The notes beneath the pieces were generated by a model that saw only the letters and a list, made by a program, of their open reading frames with translations, was not told the DNA's origin and did not search any database. A program made the translations under genes and the position numbers. A DNA stretch of 64,000 nucleotides. It comes from Methylobacterium sp. CB376 (lineage in GTDB: Bacteria > Pseudomonadota > Alphaproteobacteria > Rhizobiales > Beijerinckiaceae). Position 1 is the stretch's first letter. Each line of letters opens with the position of its first letter. The DNA lies in the NCBI RefSeq assembly GCF_029714205.1, contig NZ_CP121648.1, positions 3,056,001 through 3,120,000 on the forward strand. The letters are read 5' to 3'. This document shows, one piece after another, positions 7,070-16,722 of this stretch.

Positions 7070-7605
7070 GCCCGGCCCGACACCCGTCGCGGCCCGCCTC
7101 CCGCGCCCGGCCGGGGCTCGCGAGGGCGAAGAACCGTCGCATGCGGGCGTGCCTGTCCGACGCGGCTCTGCCCCGAACCGGAGATCATGAAGCGAGACAG
7201 TCGCGGTACCCGAGCCCTCCCCCGACACGAGGGAGAGCGTGGGCACCGCGGGCGGCGTGACACGGTATTCCGTTGCCGGGGGAGCAGGGGTCGGGCAAGG
7301 CTGCCGTCCGCCGTATTGAGTTAGTTCCTAGACATCGGCATTGCAAACTCGACACCGCGAGACCGGACGATCGATTTCAAGTCTCCTCGCAGAATAGCTC
7401 GTGAAATTATGCTTGAGTTGTTGTTTCCGCGCCATTCTTGACGCGGTGCCGGCGACCACTTTCGGTGAATGACGCCGGCAGCGGAACCCTCTGCCCTTCG
7501 TCTGGCCGGGCGGCGCCTGAAATTGATGCAGCCCTCGGTGTTTCGTGCCGATTGCTTGCCGGCTCGACTCGGTCGTATCAGCGCCGAGCTTGTCGGGGAG
7601 ACGTC
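7070..7605. other. Intergenic stretch, no gene seen
   Basis: 536 bases. The part at 7320-7440 is clearly less GC-rich than its surroundings and may hold the promoter of the DUF2865 gene, but I see no confident promoter box and no frame with coding character and a ribosome site. Confidence 0.4.
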
Positions 7606-8556
7606 ATGGGCATGCGGTCTTTGTCGAGCGGCCGGTCGGTGCTGCGCACGAGCCTGCTCGGGGCGCTGATCGGGCTCGGCGGGGCGGTGGGAACGACGAC
7701 GCTGGTGCGCGCCGCGGATGATGCCGGACTCTTCGAGTTCCTCTTCGGCACGGCTCCCCGCGCGGCCGCCCCGCGCCTCTTCGAGGTGCGGCCGGCCCCG
7801 CCGCGCGCCGCGCGCGCCTCGCAAGCGCCGCCGCGCCGGCGCTGGGCGTCGCGCCCGGCGCCGCGCGCGGTCCAGACGATGCGGCCGAGACTCGCCGCCG
7901 CCGGCCGCGCCGCCCCGCCGGCGCCGCACGAGAGGGGCGGGAGCCGCTCGGTCTGCGTGCGCACCTGCGACGGCTACATGTTCCCCTTGGCGACCCTGCG
8001 GACGAGGGCGGATGCCCCCGCGCACGAGGCGGCCTGCGCGGCCGCCTGCCCGGGCGCCGAGACCCGCCTCTACACCGTCGATCCCGGGCAGGAGCTCGAC
8101 CGCGCGGTCGGCCTGGACGGCCGGCCCTACCGGGACGGCGCGAGCGCCTTCCTGTACCGCAGCCGCGTCGTCGCCGGCTGCTCCTGCCGGCCGGACGGGG
8201 CCCTCGTCGCGGCTCCCCTGCCCCTCGACCGCGACCCGACCCTGCGCGCCGGCGACGCGGTCGCGACCCGGAGCGGCGGGCAGGTCTTCACGGGGCGCAG
8301 CGGGACGGTGCGGCCGCGCTTCGTCGAGTTCCGGCGCGCCGAGATCCTCCCGGCGGCGTGGCGCCGGGACCTCGACCGCGCCCTCGACGTGTCGCGCCGC
8401 GAGCGCGAGCAGGCGAGCTTCCGCGCAGAGCTCGGCCGGGCGCAGCGGGCCGAGCTGCGCCCGGTCCGCGTCGCCCAGATGGCGAGCTTCGCGGTGCTGG
8501 CGACGGATGCCGGCTTCGCGCCGGTGCGCGTCGTGGTCCCCTCGCCCTTCCGCTGA
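7606..8556 (+). CDS. DUF2865 domain exported protein
   Basis: 316 residues. The N-terminus has an arginine followed by a hydrophobic stretch (LLGALIGLGGAVGTTTLVRA), a signal peptide or anchor. A Pro/Arg/Ala-rich linker leads to the DUF2865 core: CVRTCDGYMFPL (about residue 116), the AACAAACPGAETRLYTV block and a CSCRP pair. This Cys-rich core is typical of Rhizobiales cell-envelope proteins of unknown function. GGGGAG precedes the ATG. It ends exactly where the convergent DUF4332 gene ends. Confidence 0.85.
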   Translation: MGMRSLSSGRSVLRTSLLGALIGLGGAVGTTTLVRAADDAGLFEFLFGTAPRAAAPRLFEVRPAPPRAARASQAPPRRRWASRPAPRAVQTMRPRLAAAGRAAPPAPHERGGSRSVCVRTCDGYMFPLATLRTRADAPAHEAACAAACPGAETRLYTVDPGQELDRAVGLDGRPYRDGASAFLYRSRVVAGCSCRPDGALVAAPLPLDRDPTLRAGDAVATRSGGQVFTGRSGTVRPRFVEFRRAEILPAAWRRDLDRALDVSRREREQASFRAELGRAQRAELRPVRVAQMASFAVLATDAGFAPVRVVVPSPFR

Positions 8557-8994
8557 TCAGGGCGCGGGCTCCCCCGCGATCCCGGGCTCCCCTGCGATTC
8601 GCGGCGCGAGCCGGCGCGCCCGCGCGATCCAGTCGGCGACCATGCGCGGCGTCGGCGACACCGGGCAGTGGCCGCGCTCGGCGTTGAGCGCCGCGAGCCG
8701 CCCGCCCAGGGAGGCCGGCTCCTCGCGGGCGAGGTCGCCGACCGTGCGGATGCCGGCGGATTCGAGCAGTTCCGCCATCGGGCGGGCGAGGCCGTGCACC
8801 CGGAAGAGGTCGCAGCGCTCCGCCCAGCGCAGCAATTGCGCCGCGTCGATCCCGGTGCTGTCGGCGAGGCGCCGCCGGTCCGCCGGGTCGCCCGCACGGG
8901 CGAGCAGCGCGTCGCTGGTCGCGATCCCGGCCGCCCGCAGGCGATCCGCCAGGAAGGGCGCGATGCAGCCGATGGTCTCGATCAGGTACGCCAC
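8557..8994 (-). CDS. DUF4332-type helix-hairpin-helix protein
   Basis: 145 residues with repeated helix-hairpin-helix-like segments (IAPFLADRLRAAGIATSDAL, and LLESAGIRTVGDLAREEPAS), the pattern of DUF4332 proteins, which resemble DNA-binding HhH repeats. Cellular role unknown. The stop codon is adjacent to that of the convergent DUF2865 gene with no spacer. Start at 8994. Confidence 0.75.
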   Translation of the reverse strand: MAYLIETIGCIAPFLADRLRAAGIATSDALLARAGDPADRRRLADSTGIDAAQLLRWAERCDLFRVHGLARPMAELLESAGIRTVGDLAREEPASLGGRLAALNAERGHCPVSPTPRMVADWIARARRLAPRIAGEPGIAGEPAP

Positions 8995-9130
8995 GACCCA
9001 TCCAGCGGGATCACGTCGCTCGCGTCACGGTAGCGCGGCGGGCCCGCACGGTCCAGTTCGGCGCGGCGCTCGACAGCCGCCGCTCGCGCCGGTAACCCGG
9101 GACGGTGCCGAGGACGAGGGGGGACCCCGG

Positions 9131-10054
9131 GTGAGCGCTTCCGACGACGCCGAACCGCCGGCCTTCTCCCGCGACGCGCCCGCGCCCGGGCGGGTCGAGG
9201 CGGTCTCGCCGCTGATCCGCCGCCTCGTCTGCCCGAACGGCGGTCCCTTCACGCAGACCGGCACCTGCACCTACATCGTGGGGCACGGCCGGGTCGCGGT
9301 GGTCGATCCCGGTCCCGAGGAGCCGAGCCACGTCGAGGCCCTCCTCGCCGCGCTCGGCGACGAGACCGTGGCGGCCATCGCGGTGACCCACACGCATCGC
9401 GACCACTCGCCGGCCGCGCGCGCGCTGAAGGCCGCGACCGGCGCGCCGATCGTCGGGTGCGGCCCGCACCGCGCCGCCCGGGCGGTGCGCGGCGGCGAGA
9501 GGACCATCCTCGACGCGGCCGCCGACCGCGACCACGGGCCGGACGTCGCGCTCGCCGACGGCGAGCGGATCGACGGGCCGGGCTGGACCCTGGTCGCCGT
9601 CGCGACGCCGGGCCACACCATGAACCACCTCGCCTTCGCGCTGCCCGAGGACGAGGCGCTGCTCTCGGGCGACCACGTGATGGGCTGGTCGACCAGCATC
9701 GTCGCGCCGCCGGACGGCGCCATGGGGGCCTACATGGCGTCCCTGGACCGCCTGAGGGGCCGGCCCGAGCGCACCTACTGGCCGGGCCATGGCGGGCCGG
9801 TGCGCGAGCCGCAGCGCTTCGTGCGCGCCCTCGCGCATCACCGCCGCGCCCGCGAGGCCGCGATCCTCGACCGCCTGGGCGCGGGCGGGCGGACCATCCC
9901 GGCGCTCGTCGCGGAGATCTACCAGGGGCTCGATCCCCGGCTCGCCGGGGCGGCCGCGCTGTCGGTCTACGCCCATCTGGAGGACCTCGTCGCCCGCGGG
10001 CAGGCCGCGACGGACGGGGATCCGGCCCTCGACGGCACCTACCGGCCGGCGTGA
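9131..10054 (+). CDS. MBL-fold metallo-hydrolase (LACTB2/glyoxalase II-like)
   Basis: 307 residues starting at GTG 9131, with GAGGGGGG upstream. It has the full set of zinc ligands: HTHRDH (H87, H89, D91, H92), H162 (TPGHTMNH), D181 (SGDHVMGW) and H220 (WPGHGGP). A C-terminal winged-helix-like tail (residues 235-300) with SVYAHLEDLVARG is the LACTB2-type extension. Such enzymes hydrolyse thioesters or act as endoribonucleases; the substrate here cannot be told. A dispersed repeat with a hairpin follows. Confidence 0.9.
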   Translation: MSASDDAEPPAFSRDAPAPGRVEAVSPLIRRLVCPNGGPFTQTGTCTYIVGHGRVAVVDPGPEEPSHVEALLAALGDETVAAIAVTHTHRDHSPAARALKAATGAPIVGCGPHRAARAVRGGERTILDAAADRDHGPDVALADGERIDGPGWTLVAVATPGHTMNHLAFALPEDEALLSGDHVMGWSTSIVAPPDGAMGAYMASLDRLRGRPERTYWPGHGGPVREPQRFVRALAHHRRAREAAILDRLGAGGRTIPALVAEIYQGLDPRLAGAAALSVYAHLEDLVARGQAATDGDPALDGTYRPA

Positions 10055-10105
10055 CGCCTCGTACCAACGCCCCAGAATGCTGACGCATCGGGCCGTTGAC
10101 CATCC

Positions 10106-10140
10106 CGGATCGTCGACACCAGAGGCTCGGCGACGATCCG
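10106..10140. repeat. Intergenic hairpin, possible bidirectional terminator
   Basis: Perfect 10-bp arms CGGATCGTCG / CGACGATCCG separated by 15 bases, between the convergent metallo-hydrolase and DUF1499 genes. No U-run on either side. Confidence 0.5.
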
Positions 10141-10178
10141 AGAACGGACCCAGCGGTCATGAGACATGACCGCCGGTG

Positions 10179-10958
10179 TCACTTCACCGCCAGCGCGAGG
10201 TTCGACAGCTCCTCCAGGTAGGAGCGGATGTGGTCGGCGTTCTGGCCGAAATCGCGGTCGCCGTAGCGCGAGGCCGAGCGCACGTCGATGCGGGCGCCGT
10301 CGGCGCGGGGCCTGACCCGGACGGTGACGTCGTAGGGCAGCCCGAGCAGGCGCGAGCGCACCACCGCCTCGATGCGGCCGTTGCCGACCCGCCCGCCCGG
10401 CTTGATCGCCTCGATCACCTGCCACTTGCGGTTCCCGGCCGCCTTGAGGGCGAGGGCGAAGGCCTCGTTCGGCCCGAGATCCAGGGTGAGCGGGGCGATC
10501 TGCGGATAGGCCTCGCGCTGCAGGGCGCGGGCGGCGGGTGGGATCTCCGGCGGCAGCGCGCCGCCCCGCGCCGCGTAGGCGGCGCGCGAGCGCGAGTAGG
10601 AGGGCGGATCGGCGACGTCGGTGGCGATGTCGGTGAGCCGCGGCAGCACTGCCCCGCGGACCGCCATGTAGCCCGGATAGGCGAGGACGAGCGCCGCGAG
10701 GAAGAGGCCGCCCAGGGCGGTGCGCAGGCCCCGCGCCCCCTCGTTCCAGACCCGCACGAAGGCCCCGAGCGCGAGCGCCACGGCGAGCAAAGCCACGGCG
10801 ATGCCCGCCCCGAGGGCGGCGAGGGCCGGCCCGGTCTCGGCCCGCGGATCCCGCACCAGCAGGAGCGCGATGGCCACCACCGCGACGGCGAACCAGCCGC
10901 AGCGCAGCGCCCACGGCGCCGCCCGGGTGACGGGCTCCTCGACGATCAGGCGACGCAT
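10179..10958 (-). CDS. DUF1499 membrane protein
   Basis: 259 residues. Three hydrophobic segments fill the first 110 residues (for example WFAVAVVAIALLLV and LGAGIAVALLAVALALGAF). The C-terminal half is the DUF1499 domain: LTDIATDVADPPSYSRS, the EAFALALKAAGNRKWQVIEA block and the RSASRYGDRDFGQNADHIRS end. DUF1499 proteins are found in many Rhizobiales; function unknown. Start at 10958. Confidence 0.88.
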   Translation of the reverse strand: MRRLIVEEPVTRAAPWALRCGWFAVAVVAIALLLVRDPRAETGPALAALGAGIAVALLAVALALGAFVRVWNEGARGLRTALGGLFLAALVLAYPGYMAVRGAVLPRLTDIATDVADPPSYSRSRAAYAARGGALPPEIPPAARALQREAYPQIAPLTLDLGPNEAFALALKAAGNRKWQVIEAIKPGGRVGNGRIEAVVRSRLLGLPYDVTVRVRPRADGARIDVRSASRYGDRDFGQNADHIRSYLEELSNLALAVK

Positions 10959-11033
10959 GCGGGGAGCGCGGGATCAGCGGTCATCGCCCCTCCCTAAAGC
11001 GGTCCGCGGCGCCGCGAAACCCCTCCTGTCCCC

Positions 11034-12662
11034 TCACGCCGTCCCGGGGAACCGATAGTCCCGGAACTGGTCGCGCAGGGCCGTCTTCTGGATCTTGCCC
11101 GTCGCCGTGTGGGGGATCTCCTCGACCAGCACGACGTCGTCCGGCAGCCACCACTTGGCGATGCGCGGGCTCATGAAGGCCAGGATGTCGTCCTTGTCCG
11201 GGACGCGCCCGGGCTTGGGCACCACGACGAGGAGCGGGCGCTCGTCCCATTTCGGGTGCGCCACCCCGATCACCGCCGCCTCCGCGACGTCCGGGTGCCC
11301 GACGGCCAGGTTCTCCAGGTCGATGGAGGAGATCCACTCGCCCCCCGACTTGATCACGTCCTTCGAGCGGTCGGTGATCGTCATGTAGCCGTTGGGGTCG
11401 ATCGTCGCGATGTCGCCGGTGTCGAAGAAGCCCCGGTCGTCGAGGATCGGCGTGTCGTCCCGGAAATAGGCCGCCGCCACGGCGGGGCCGGCCACCTTGA
11501 GGCGCCCGAAGGTGGTGCCGTCCCAGGGCAGGTCGCGGCCGGCATCGTCGGTCAGCCGGAACTCGACCCCGAAGGGCGGGTAGCCCTGCTTCATCTTGAG
11601 GTCGAGGCGCGCCTCGCCCTCCAGCTGCGACACCTCCGGCTTCAGCGAGCAGAAGGAGCCGATCGGACTCATCTCGGTCATGCCCCAGGCATGGGTGACG
11701 CTCACGCCGAACTCCCGCTCGAAGCGCTCCGTCATCGCCCGCGGGCAGGCCGAGCCGCCGATCAGCACGCGCTTCAGGTGCGTGATCCGGCCCCCGGTCG
11801 CGTCGAGGTGCTGGAGGAGGCCGAGCCACACCGTCGGCACCGCCGCCGTGACGGTGACGCCCGTCGACTCCAGGAGGTCGTGCACGGAGGCGCCGTCGAG
11901 TTTCGGCCCCGGCAGGACCAGGGCCGCCCCCGCCATCGGCGCCGCGAAGGCGAGCGACCAGCTGTTGGCGTGGAACAGCGGCACCACCGGCATCGCCACG
12001 TCGCGGCTGGAAAGCCCGATATAGTCGGGCCCGTTATTGGCCATCGCGTGCAGCACGTTGGAGCGATGCGAGTAGAGCACGCCCTTCGGATTGCCGGTCG
12101 TGCCCGACGTGTAGCAGAGCCCCGCCGCGCTGCGCTCGTCGAGCTGCGCCCAGGCGAAATCCGCGTCCGCCTCGGCGAGCCATTCCTCGTAGGCGACCGC
12201 GTTGCGCAGGGACGTGTCCGGCATCCCGGCCGCGTCGGTCAGCACCACGAAGCGCTCGATCGTCGGCAGCTGCTCGGCGAGCCGCTCCACCAGTGGCACG
12301 AAGGTGAGATCGAGCAGGAGGATGCGATCCTCCGCGTGGTTGATGATGTAGGCGATCTGCTCGCCGAACAGCCGCGGGTTGACCGTGTGGTAGATCGCTC
12401 CGAGCCCGGTGATGCCGTACCACGCCTCCAGGTGCCGCCAGGTGTTCCAGGCCAGGGTGGCGACCCGGTCGCCCGCGCGGATCCCGTCCCGCTCCAGCCG
12501 CTTGGCGAGCCGCAGCGCCCGCCCCCTCACCTCTCCGTAGGTGGTCCGGTGCATCGGTCCCTCGACCGAGCGGGAGATCACCGCGCGGTCCCGGTGCTGG
12601 GAGGCGGCGTAGTCGATGATGCGGTGGATGAGCAGGGGCCAGTCCTGCATCAGGCCGAGCAT
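11034..12662 (-). CDS. Long/medium-chain fatty acid--CoA ligase (AMP-binding)
   Basis: 542 residues, normal for FadD/AlkK-type acyl-CoA synthetases. The AMP-binding P-loop [11 protein letters not shown] is at 184-194, with [29 protein letters not shown] and the C-terminal TATGKIQK lysine motif. It activates a fatty acid with ATP and CoA for beta-oxidation or lipid synthesis; chain length cannot be fixed, though the short-form sequence fits the medium-chain AlkK group. Start at 12662 with GGAAGGA upstream. Not clearly in an operon. Confidence 0.93.
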   Translation of the reverse strand: MLGLMQDWPLLIHRIIDYAASQHRDRAVISRSVEGPMHRTTYGEVRGRALRLAKRLERDGIRAGDRVATLAWNTWRHLEAWYGITGLGAIYHTVNPRLFGEQIAYIINHAEDRILLLDLTFVPLVERLAEQLPTIERFVVLTDAAGMPDTSLRNAVAYEEWLAEADADFAWAQLDERSAAGLCYTSGTTGNPKGVLYSHRSNVLHAMANNGPDYIGLSSRDVAMPVVPLFHANSWSLAFAAPMAGAALVLPGPKLDGASVHDLLESTGVTVTAAVPTVWLGLLQHLDATGGRITHLKRVLIGGSACPRAMTERFEREFGVSVTHAWGMTEMSPIGSFCSLKPEVSQLEGEARLDLKMKQGYPPFGVEFRLTDDAGRDLPWDGTTFGRLKVAGPAVAAAYFRDDTPILDDRGFFDTGDIATIDPNGYMTITDRSKDVIKSGGEWISSIDLENLAVGHPDVAEAAVIGVAHPKWDERPLLVVVPKPGRVPDKDDILAFMSPRIAKWWLPDDVVLVEEIPHTATGKIQKTALRDQFRDYRFPGTA

Positions 12663-12929
12663 GGCGTCGTGTCCTTCCCTCTGGCGGGCGCGTCGGCACG
12701 CCCTGTCCGGCCGGCCGAGCGGCCGGCGACGGGCGGCGAGGCCCGTCGCGCCCAGTCTAGCCGATTTCCCGCGCCAGGGGATCGCGGCGAGAGCGTCGCC
12801 CGCGCCGTCGCGCCTCGCCGCGCGTCCCGGCGCGCAAGGGTCGGGGTCGCTGCGCGCGCTTCGCACGGTTGGTGTCGGTCGTGCGAAGGGGCACCGCGTG
12901 CCGGCCCGACCGGGCGATCGACCCCGCGC

Positions 12930-13418
12930 TCAGACCCGGCCGGCGAGTTCGATCGCGAGCAGCGCCGCGAGGCTGAGCAGCGCGAGCGGGATCTGCATCG
13001 GCCGCAGCCGCGCGAAGTGGCGCGGGGCCTCGCCGGACCGGGCCGCCAGGGGATCGAGGACGACGATGAGGCCGTAGCCGGCGAGGAGCAGCGCCGTCGT
13101 GGCGGTGGCGCGCCCGAACAGCAGGCCCGCGAGGGCCGCCAATCCGAGCCCGAACAGGACCATCATGGTGGCGATCTGCGTGGCGGTCGGTCCGCCGACC
13201 GTCCGGAAGCTGAGGCCCCGCCGCACGCCCGACAGGAAGGTAAGGATGGCGCCGCCCCACAGGAGCGTGAGGCTGACGATCAGGCGCCGGGTCTCGCCCG
13301 CGCTGGCGAGCGCCGCCGCGGCCCCGGCGACGAGCGGCAGCATCGGCCCGAAGCCGTAGAGGAGGCTGAGCCAGGGGATCCGCGGCGAGGCGTCCTCGCG
13401 GGTGGGGTGGGGTCTCAT
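12930..13418 (-). CDS. DUF3429 membrane protein
   Basis: 162 residues with five hydrophobic helices. IPWLSLLYGFGPMLPLVAGA starts the DUF3429 pattern, and LLWGGAILTFLSGVRRGL is its hallmark. Function unknown; family members are inner-membrane proteins. The start ATG at 13418 overlaps the stop of the upstream TspO-like gene in an ATGA arrangement, so the two are probably translationally coupled. Confidence 0.85.
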   Translation of the reverse strand: MRPHPTREDASPRIPWLSLLYGFGPMLPLVAGAAAALASAGETRRLIVSLTLLWGGAILTFLSGVRRGLSFRTVGGPTATQIATMMVLFGLGLAALAGLLFGRATATTALLLAGYGLIVVLDPLAARSGEAPRHFARLRPMQIPLALLSLAALLAIELAGRV

Positions 13419-13936
13419 CGGGCCGGGGCCCCCGGGGGCTGCCGCCCGTCGAGGTCCGGGTTGCGCCGCCGCAGATCCTCCGTGAGGACGTCGCCGAACA
13501 CCGACCACAGGGTGAGCGGCAGGCCGCTCGCCGCCGCGAGGCCGTCCACGCGCCCCGCCCGGGCGATGAACCCCGCCCCGGCGGCCACCACGAGCGCGCC
13601 CTCCGCGACCCCGCCCGTGAGGCTGCGCGCGCCGAAGAAGACCTTGTTGTAGGCGGTGACCAGGGCGAGGGTGAGGGCCCAGAGGGCGATCGCCTCGTCG
13701 CGGGCCGGCGAGCGGGGCTGGCGCATCAGCCGGTAGGCGCCCGCCGCCATCAGCGTGAGCAGGACCGGCCAGCCGCCGGCGAAGACGGGGTCCGGCGGCT
13801 TCCAGGACGGGGTGTCGAGGCGGCCGTACCAGCGGGCGATGTCCGGGTGGCTCGGATCGGGGCTGTAGCGGCGGCTGACCAGCCCGCTGAGCAGGAGCGC
13901 GCCCCCGACCGCGACGAGCGCCGCGCCCGGCGACAG
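13415..13936 (-). CDS. TspO/MBR-like protein, start codon unresolved
   Basis: The reading frame carries TspO/MBR hallmarks: RWYGRLDTPSWKPPDPVF, then GGWPVLLTLMAAGAYRL, and ALVTAYNKVFFGARS. Known TspO proteins are five-helix membrane proteins that bind tetrapyrroles. The first helix (LVAVGGALLLSGLVSRR, from 13918) lies upstream of the first ATG at 13750, so that ATG would remove it. In the same frame between 13918 and at least 14150 I find no ATG, GTG or TTG. The coordinate given is a CTG at 13936. Either the gene uses a rare start, or a frameshift joins it to the ATG at 14042. It overlaps DUF3429 by four bases. Confidence 0.6.
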   Translation of the reverse strand: MSPGAALVAVGGALLLSGLVSRRYSPDPSHPDIARWYGRLDTPSWKPPDPVFAGGWPVLLTLMAAGAYRLMRQPRSPARDEAIALWALTLALVTAYNKVFFGARSLTGGVAEGALVVAAGAGFIARAGRVDGLAAASGLPLTLWSVFGDVLTEDLRRRNPDLDGRQPPGAPAR

Positions 13937-14245
13937 CGCACCGTCGCGCCGCGGGGGCGGCGCCGCGCGGGCGCCCGGCGCCCCGCGGGGGCGCGGATCG
14001 GCGATGCGCCGCCCGCGCGGCGCCGGTGGAGGATTCGGCCATCGGGTGATTCCGGGACTGCGCGGCCCTGCCGGCCGCCCTCCCCCAACGTCCCGCCGCG
14101 CGGCATGTTCAAGCGGGGCCGCCCGTGCTGGTCCTCGACCGGGACCGGACCGTCGTGAAGACGGTCTTCGGCCAGCGCCCCCGGAAGGTCCTGCTCCGGG
14201 GCGAGATGGTGCTGCGCAAGCGCGCCGCGCCGTGAGCCGCGCGCC

Positions 14246-15337
14246 TCACCCGGCGGGCGCGGCCCGCCCCTCGGCGGCGCGCTCGGCGAGGTCGTCGAGG
14301 TTGCGCCGCATCTGGTCGAGCGAGAAGGCGATCCAGAAGATCTGCCCGACCTCGTCGGTCGGGAGGTCGCGGGTGAGCCGGCGGCGGCGCATCTCGTCGA
14401 TCGCCGCCCGGTAGGCGGCGATCGCCCGCGGCAGGGCCGGATCCTCCTCCGGGGCCCGGGCGTCCTGCTCGAGGCAGGCGGCGATGCCCCGCAGGCGCGC
14501 GGCCGCGGCCGAGGCCGCCGCCGCCCAGGGGGCCGCGAGGTCGGCGCCGAGATCCGCCTCGCGCGCGGCCCGGCGCAGCATCACGACGTCGTGGCGCAGG
14601 CGCAGGAGCGTGCGGGCGAGCGGCTCGGGATCCGGGGCGGCGGCGAGGCGGCTGCGCCGCTCGCGGGCGGCCTCCCCCACCAGCACCTCCAGCCGGTCGA
14701 GGCTGCGCCGCGTCGCGAGCGGCAGCCCCTTCGCGTCGATGGCGGCGTCGTCGCGGCGCGCCAGCACCTCCAGCTGATCGGCGAGGAGGCGGGCGGTCCG
14801 CGCCGCCTGCTCGCGCACCACCCGCGCCGCGCGGGCCGGCGCGACCACGAGCGAGACCGCGAGGCCGATCGCGCAGCCGAGGCCGACCTCCAGGATCCGG
14901 TCGAGCGCGAAGGCGATCGGGCCGAGCGTGCTGCCGGTGGTGCTCAGGAGCACGATCACCGCGGTGATCGGCGCGACCCGGAACCCCGCCGACTGCGCCG
15001 CCGCGACGGAGAGCGGGCCGATCGCCAGCAGGAGGGCGACCGCCGTGGTGATCCCGCCCTGGTGCGGGACGGCGAGGGCGACCGCGCCCCCGTAGACCGC
15101 GCCGAGCACCGAGCCGAGGAAGCGGTCGAGGGCAGCCTTCAGCGAGGAGCCGACGCTGCTCTGGGTCACGATCAGCGCGGTGATCACTGCCCAGAAGGCC
15201 TGCGGCAGGCCGAGCCCGGCGGCGAGCCCGAAGGTGGCGAGGCTCGACACCGTCATGCGGGCGGCCTGGACCAGCTTGGCGCGGTTCCGGGACAGCCAAG
15301 CCTCCAGGCGCGCGGCGCCGCTCGCGTCGATCGTCAT
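14246..15337 (-). CDS. FUSC-family membrane protein
   Basis: 363 residues. Six hydrophobic segments lie within residues 25-170, including FWAVITALIVTQSSVGSSLK and FLGSVLGAVYGGAVAL, which match the FUSC / aromatic-acid exporter N-terminal pattern. The C-terminal half is a cytoplasmic, Arg/Ala-rich helical domain with coiled-coil character. Family members include AaeB-type effluxers. Substrate unknown. Start at 15337. Confidence 0.88.
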   Translation of the reverse strand: MTIDASGAARLEAWLSRNRAKLVQAARMTVSSLATFGLAAGLGLPQAFWAVITALIVTQSSVGSSLKAALDRFLGSVLGAVYGGAVALAVPHQGGITTAVALLLAIGPLSVAAAQSAGFRVAPITAVIVLLSTTGSTLGPIAFALDRILEVGLGCAIGLAVSLVVAPARAARVVREQAARTARLLADQLEVLARRDDAAIDAKGLPLATRRSLDRLEVLVGEAARERRSRLAAAPDPEPLARTLLRLRHDVVMLRRAAREADLGADLAAPWAAAASAAAARLRGIAACLEQDARAPEEDPALPRAIAAYRAAIDEMRRRRLTRDLPTDEVGQIFWIAFSLDQMRRNLDDLAERAAEGRAAPAG

Positions 15338-15528
15338 CGTGCCTCCGCGGATGGCGCCTCTTCGACGCCAGCGGGGGCCGGCCTGTCAACCGCGCCGGCG
15401 CGCTTCGCCCGCCGCCCCGTTGCAAGCGTGTCCGCTCTCGGCTCTGTTAGGCGGGAAGAACGGGCCCGCGATGATGCGCGGCGCGTCGCCGGGCGCGCCG
15501 GGGCCGGGCAGAGCGCAGGGGGTGGGTG

Positions 15529-16299
15529 ATGGGCCGGACTTTGTGGGCCGGGATCGGGATCGTGGCCGCGGCGCTCGCGGCCGCGCCGGCCGCGGCGAGA
15601 CCCCTCGCGGCGATCCGCGAGGCGGGGGTGCTGCGGGTCGGCCTGACCGGCGACTACGCGCCCTATTCGCTGAGGCGCTCCGAGGGCGACGTGAAGGGCG
15701 CCGACGTCACGATGGCGCGGGATCTCGCCCGCAGCCTCGGGGTCTCGCTCGAGATCGTCCCGACGACCTGGAAGGGCCTCAAGGACGACCTCCTCGCCGA
15801 CCGGTTCGACATCGCCATGGGCGGCGTCTCGGTGACGTCCGACCGCGCCGCGGTGGCGGATTTCTCGGTGCCGGTAATGACCGACGGCAAGCGCCCGATC
15901 GTGCGCTGCGCCGATGCCGGGACCTACACGAGCATCGCGGCGATCGACCGGCCCGAGGTGCGCGTGGTGGTCAATCCCGGCGGCACCAACGAGCGCTTCG
16001 CGGCCGCCCACTTCCCGCACGCCGCCGTGCGGCTGCACCCGGACAACCGCACGATCTTCGAGGAGGTCGCGGAGGGCCGCGCGGACCTGATGGTCACGGA
16101 CGGGGCCGAGGTCGATTACCAGGCGCGGCGCCACCGCGGCGTGCTCTGCCCGGCCACGGTGGCGGATTCCTTCGACCACGCCGACAAGGGCTACTGGATG
16201 AGCCGCGACCCGGCGCTCAAGGCGGCGGTGGACGGCTGGCTCAAGGCCGCCCTGGCCTCGGGCGCCTACGACAGGGCGCTCGAGGCCGCGGCCGAGTAG
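15529..16299 (+). CDS. Periplasmic cyclohexadienyl dehydratase-like (PheC) / amino-acid binding protein
   Basis: 256 residues: signal peptide (cut after about residue 23, PAAARP), then an SBP_bac_3 fold. Blocks such as VLRVGLTGDYAPYSLRRSEG, RFDIAMGGVSVT, VNPGGTNERFA and ADLMVTDGAEVDYQ match periplasmic PheC, which converts prephenate to phenylpyruvate and arogenate to phenylalanine. No transporter genes are adjacent, which favours an enzyme over a transport receptor. Start ATG at 15529, immediately after an in-frame GTG at 15526; AGGGGG lies upstream. Confidence 0.82.
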   Translation: MGRTLWAGIGIVAAALAAAPAAARPLAAIREAGVLRVGLTGDYAPYSLRRSEGDVKGADVTMARDLARSLGVSLEIVPTTWKGLKDDLLADRFDIAMGGVSVTSDRAAVADFSVPVMTDGKRPIVRCADAGTYTSIAAIDRPEVRVVVNPGGTNERFAAAHFPHAAVRLHPDNRTIFEEVAEGRADLMVTDGAEVDYQARRHRGVLCPATVADSFDHADKGYWMSRDPALKAAVDGWLKAALASGAYDRALEAAAE

Positions 16300-16308
16300 C
16301 GGACCGCC

Positions 16309-16722
16309 TCAGGCGGCGCGGATCTCGGCGAGGAAGCGGTCGGTCCCGGCGGAGAGCTGCTCGGATTGCCGCGACAGCGCGCTCGCCGCGCCCAGCACCT
16401 GGGAGGCGGCCTCCCCGGTCTGCGCGACCGCGCCCGCCACCGCCCCGATCGTGTCCGTCACCGCCCGCGTCCCGCGCGACGCCTCCGCCACGTTGCGCAC
16501 GATCTCCTGCGTCGCCGCCCCCTGCTCGGTCACCGCCGCGGCGATCGCCGAGGCCACGCTGCGGATCTGCCCGATCCGCTCCGTGATCCCGCCGATCGCC
16601 GTCACCGCCTGGCGCGTCGCGCCCTGGATCTGGCCGATCTGTCCCGAGATCTGCTCGGTCGCCCGCGCGGTCTGGCCGGCCAGTTCCTTCACCTCCGCGG
16701 CCACCACCGCGAAGCCGCGCCC
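16309..16722 (-). repeat. Direct repeat, intact copy (chemoreceptor 3' end)
   Basis: These 414 bases recur at 18363-18776, offset 2054, with only scattered substitutions. This is the 3' end of the chemoreceptor coding for the part after the signalling hairpin. Confidence 0.85.

Noticed and set aside
13750..13752. ATG at 13750 as the start of the TspO-like gene
   Set aside because: It would remove the first helix and the WYGRLDTPSWKPP signature, which are clearly encoded upstream in the same frame.
14125..14235. Short plus-strand frame (VLDRDRTVVKTVFGQRPRK)
   Set aside because: About 35 codons from a GTG, with no good ribosome site; it has some protein-like look but too little evidence to call.
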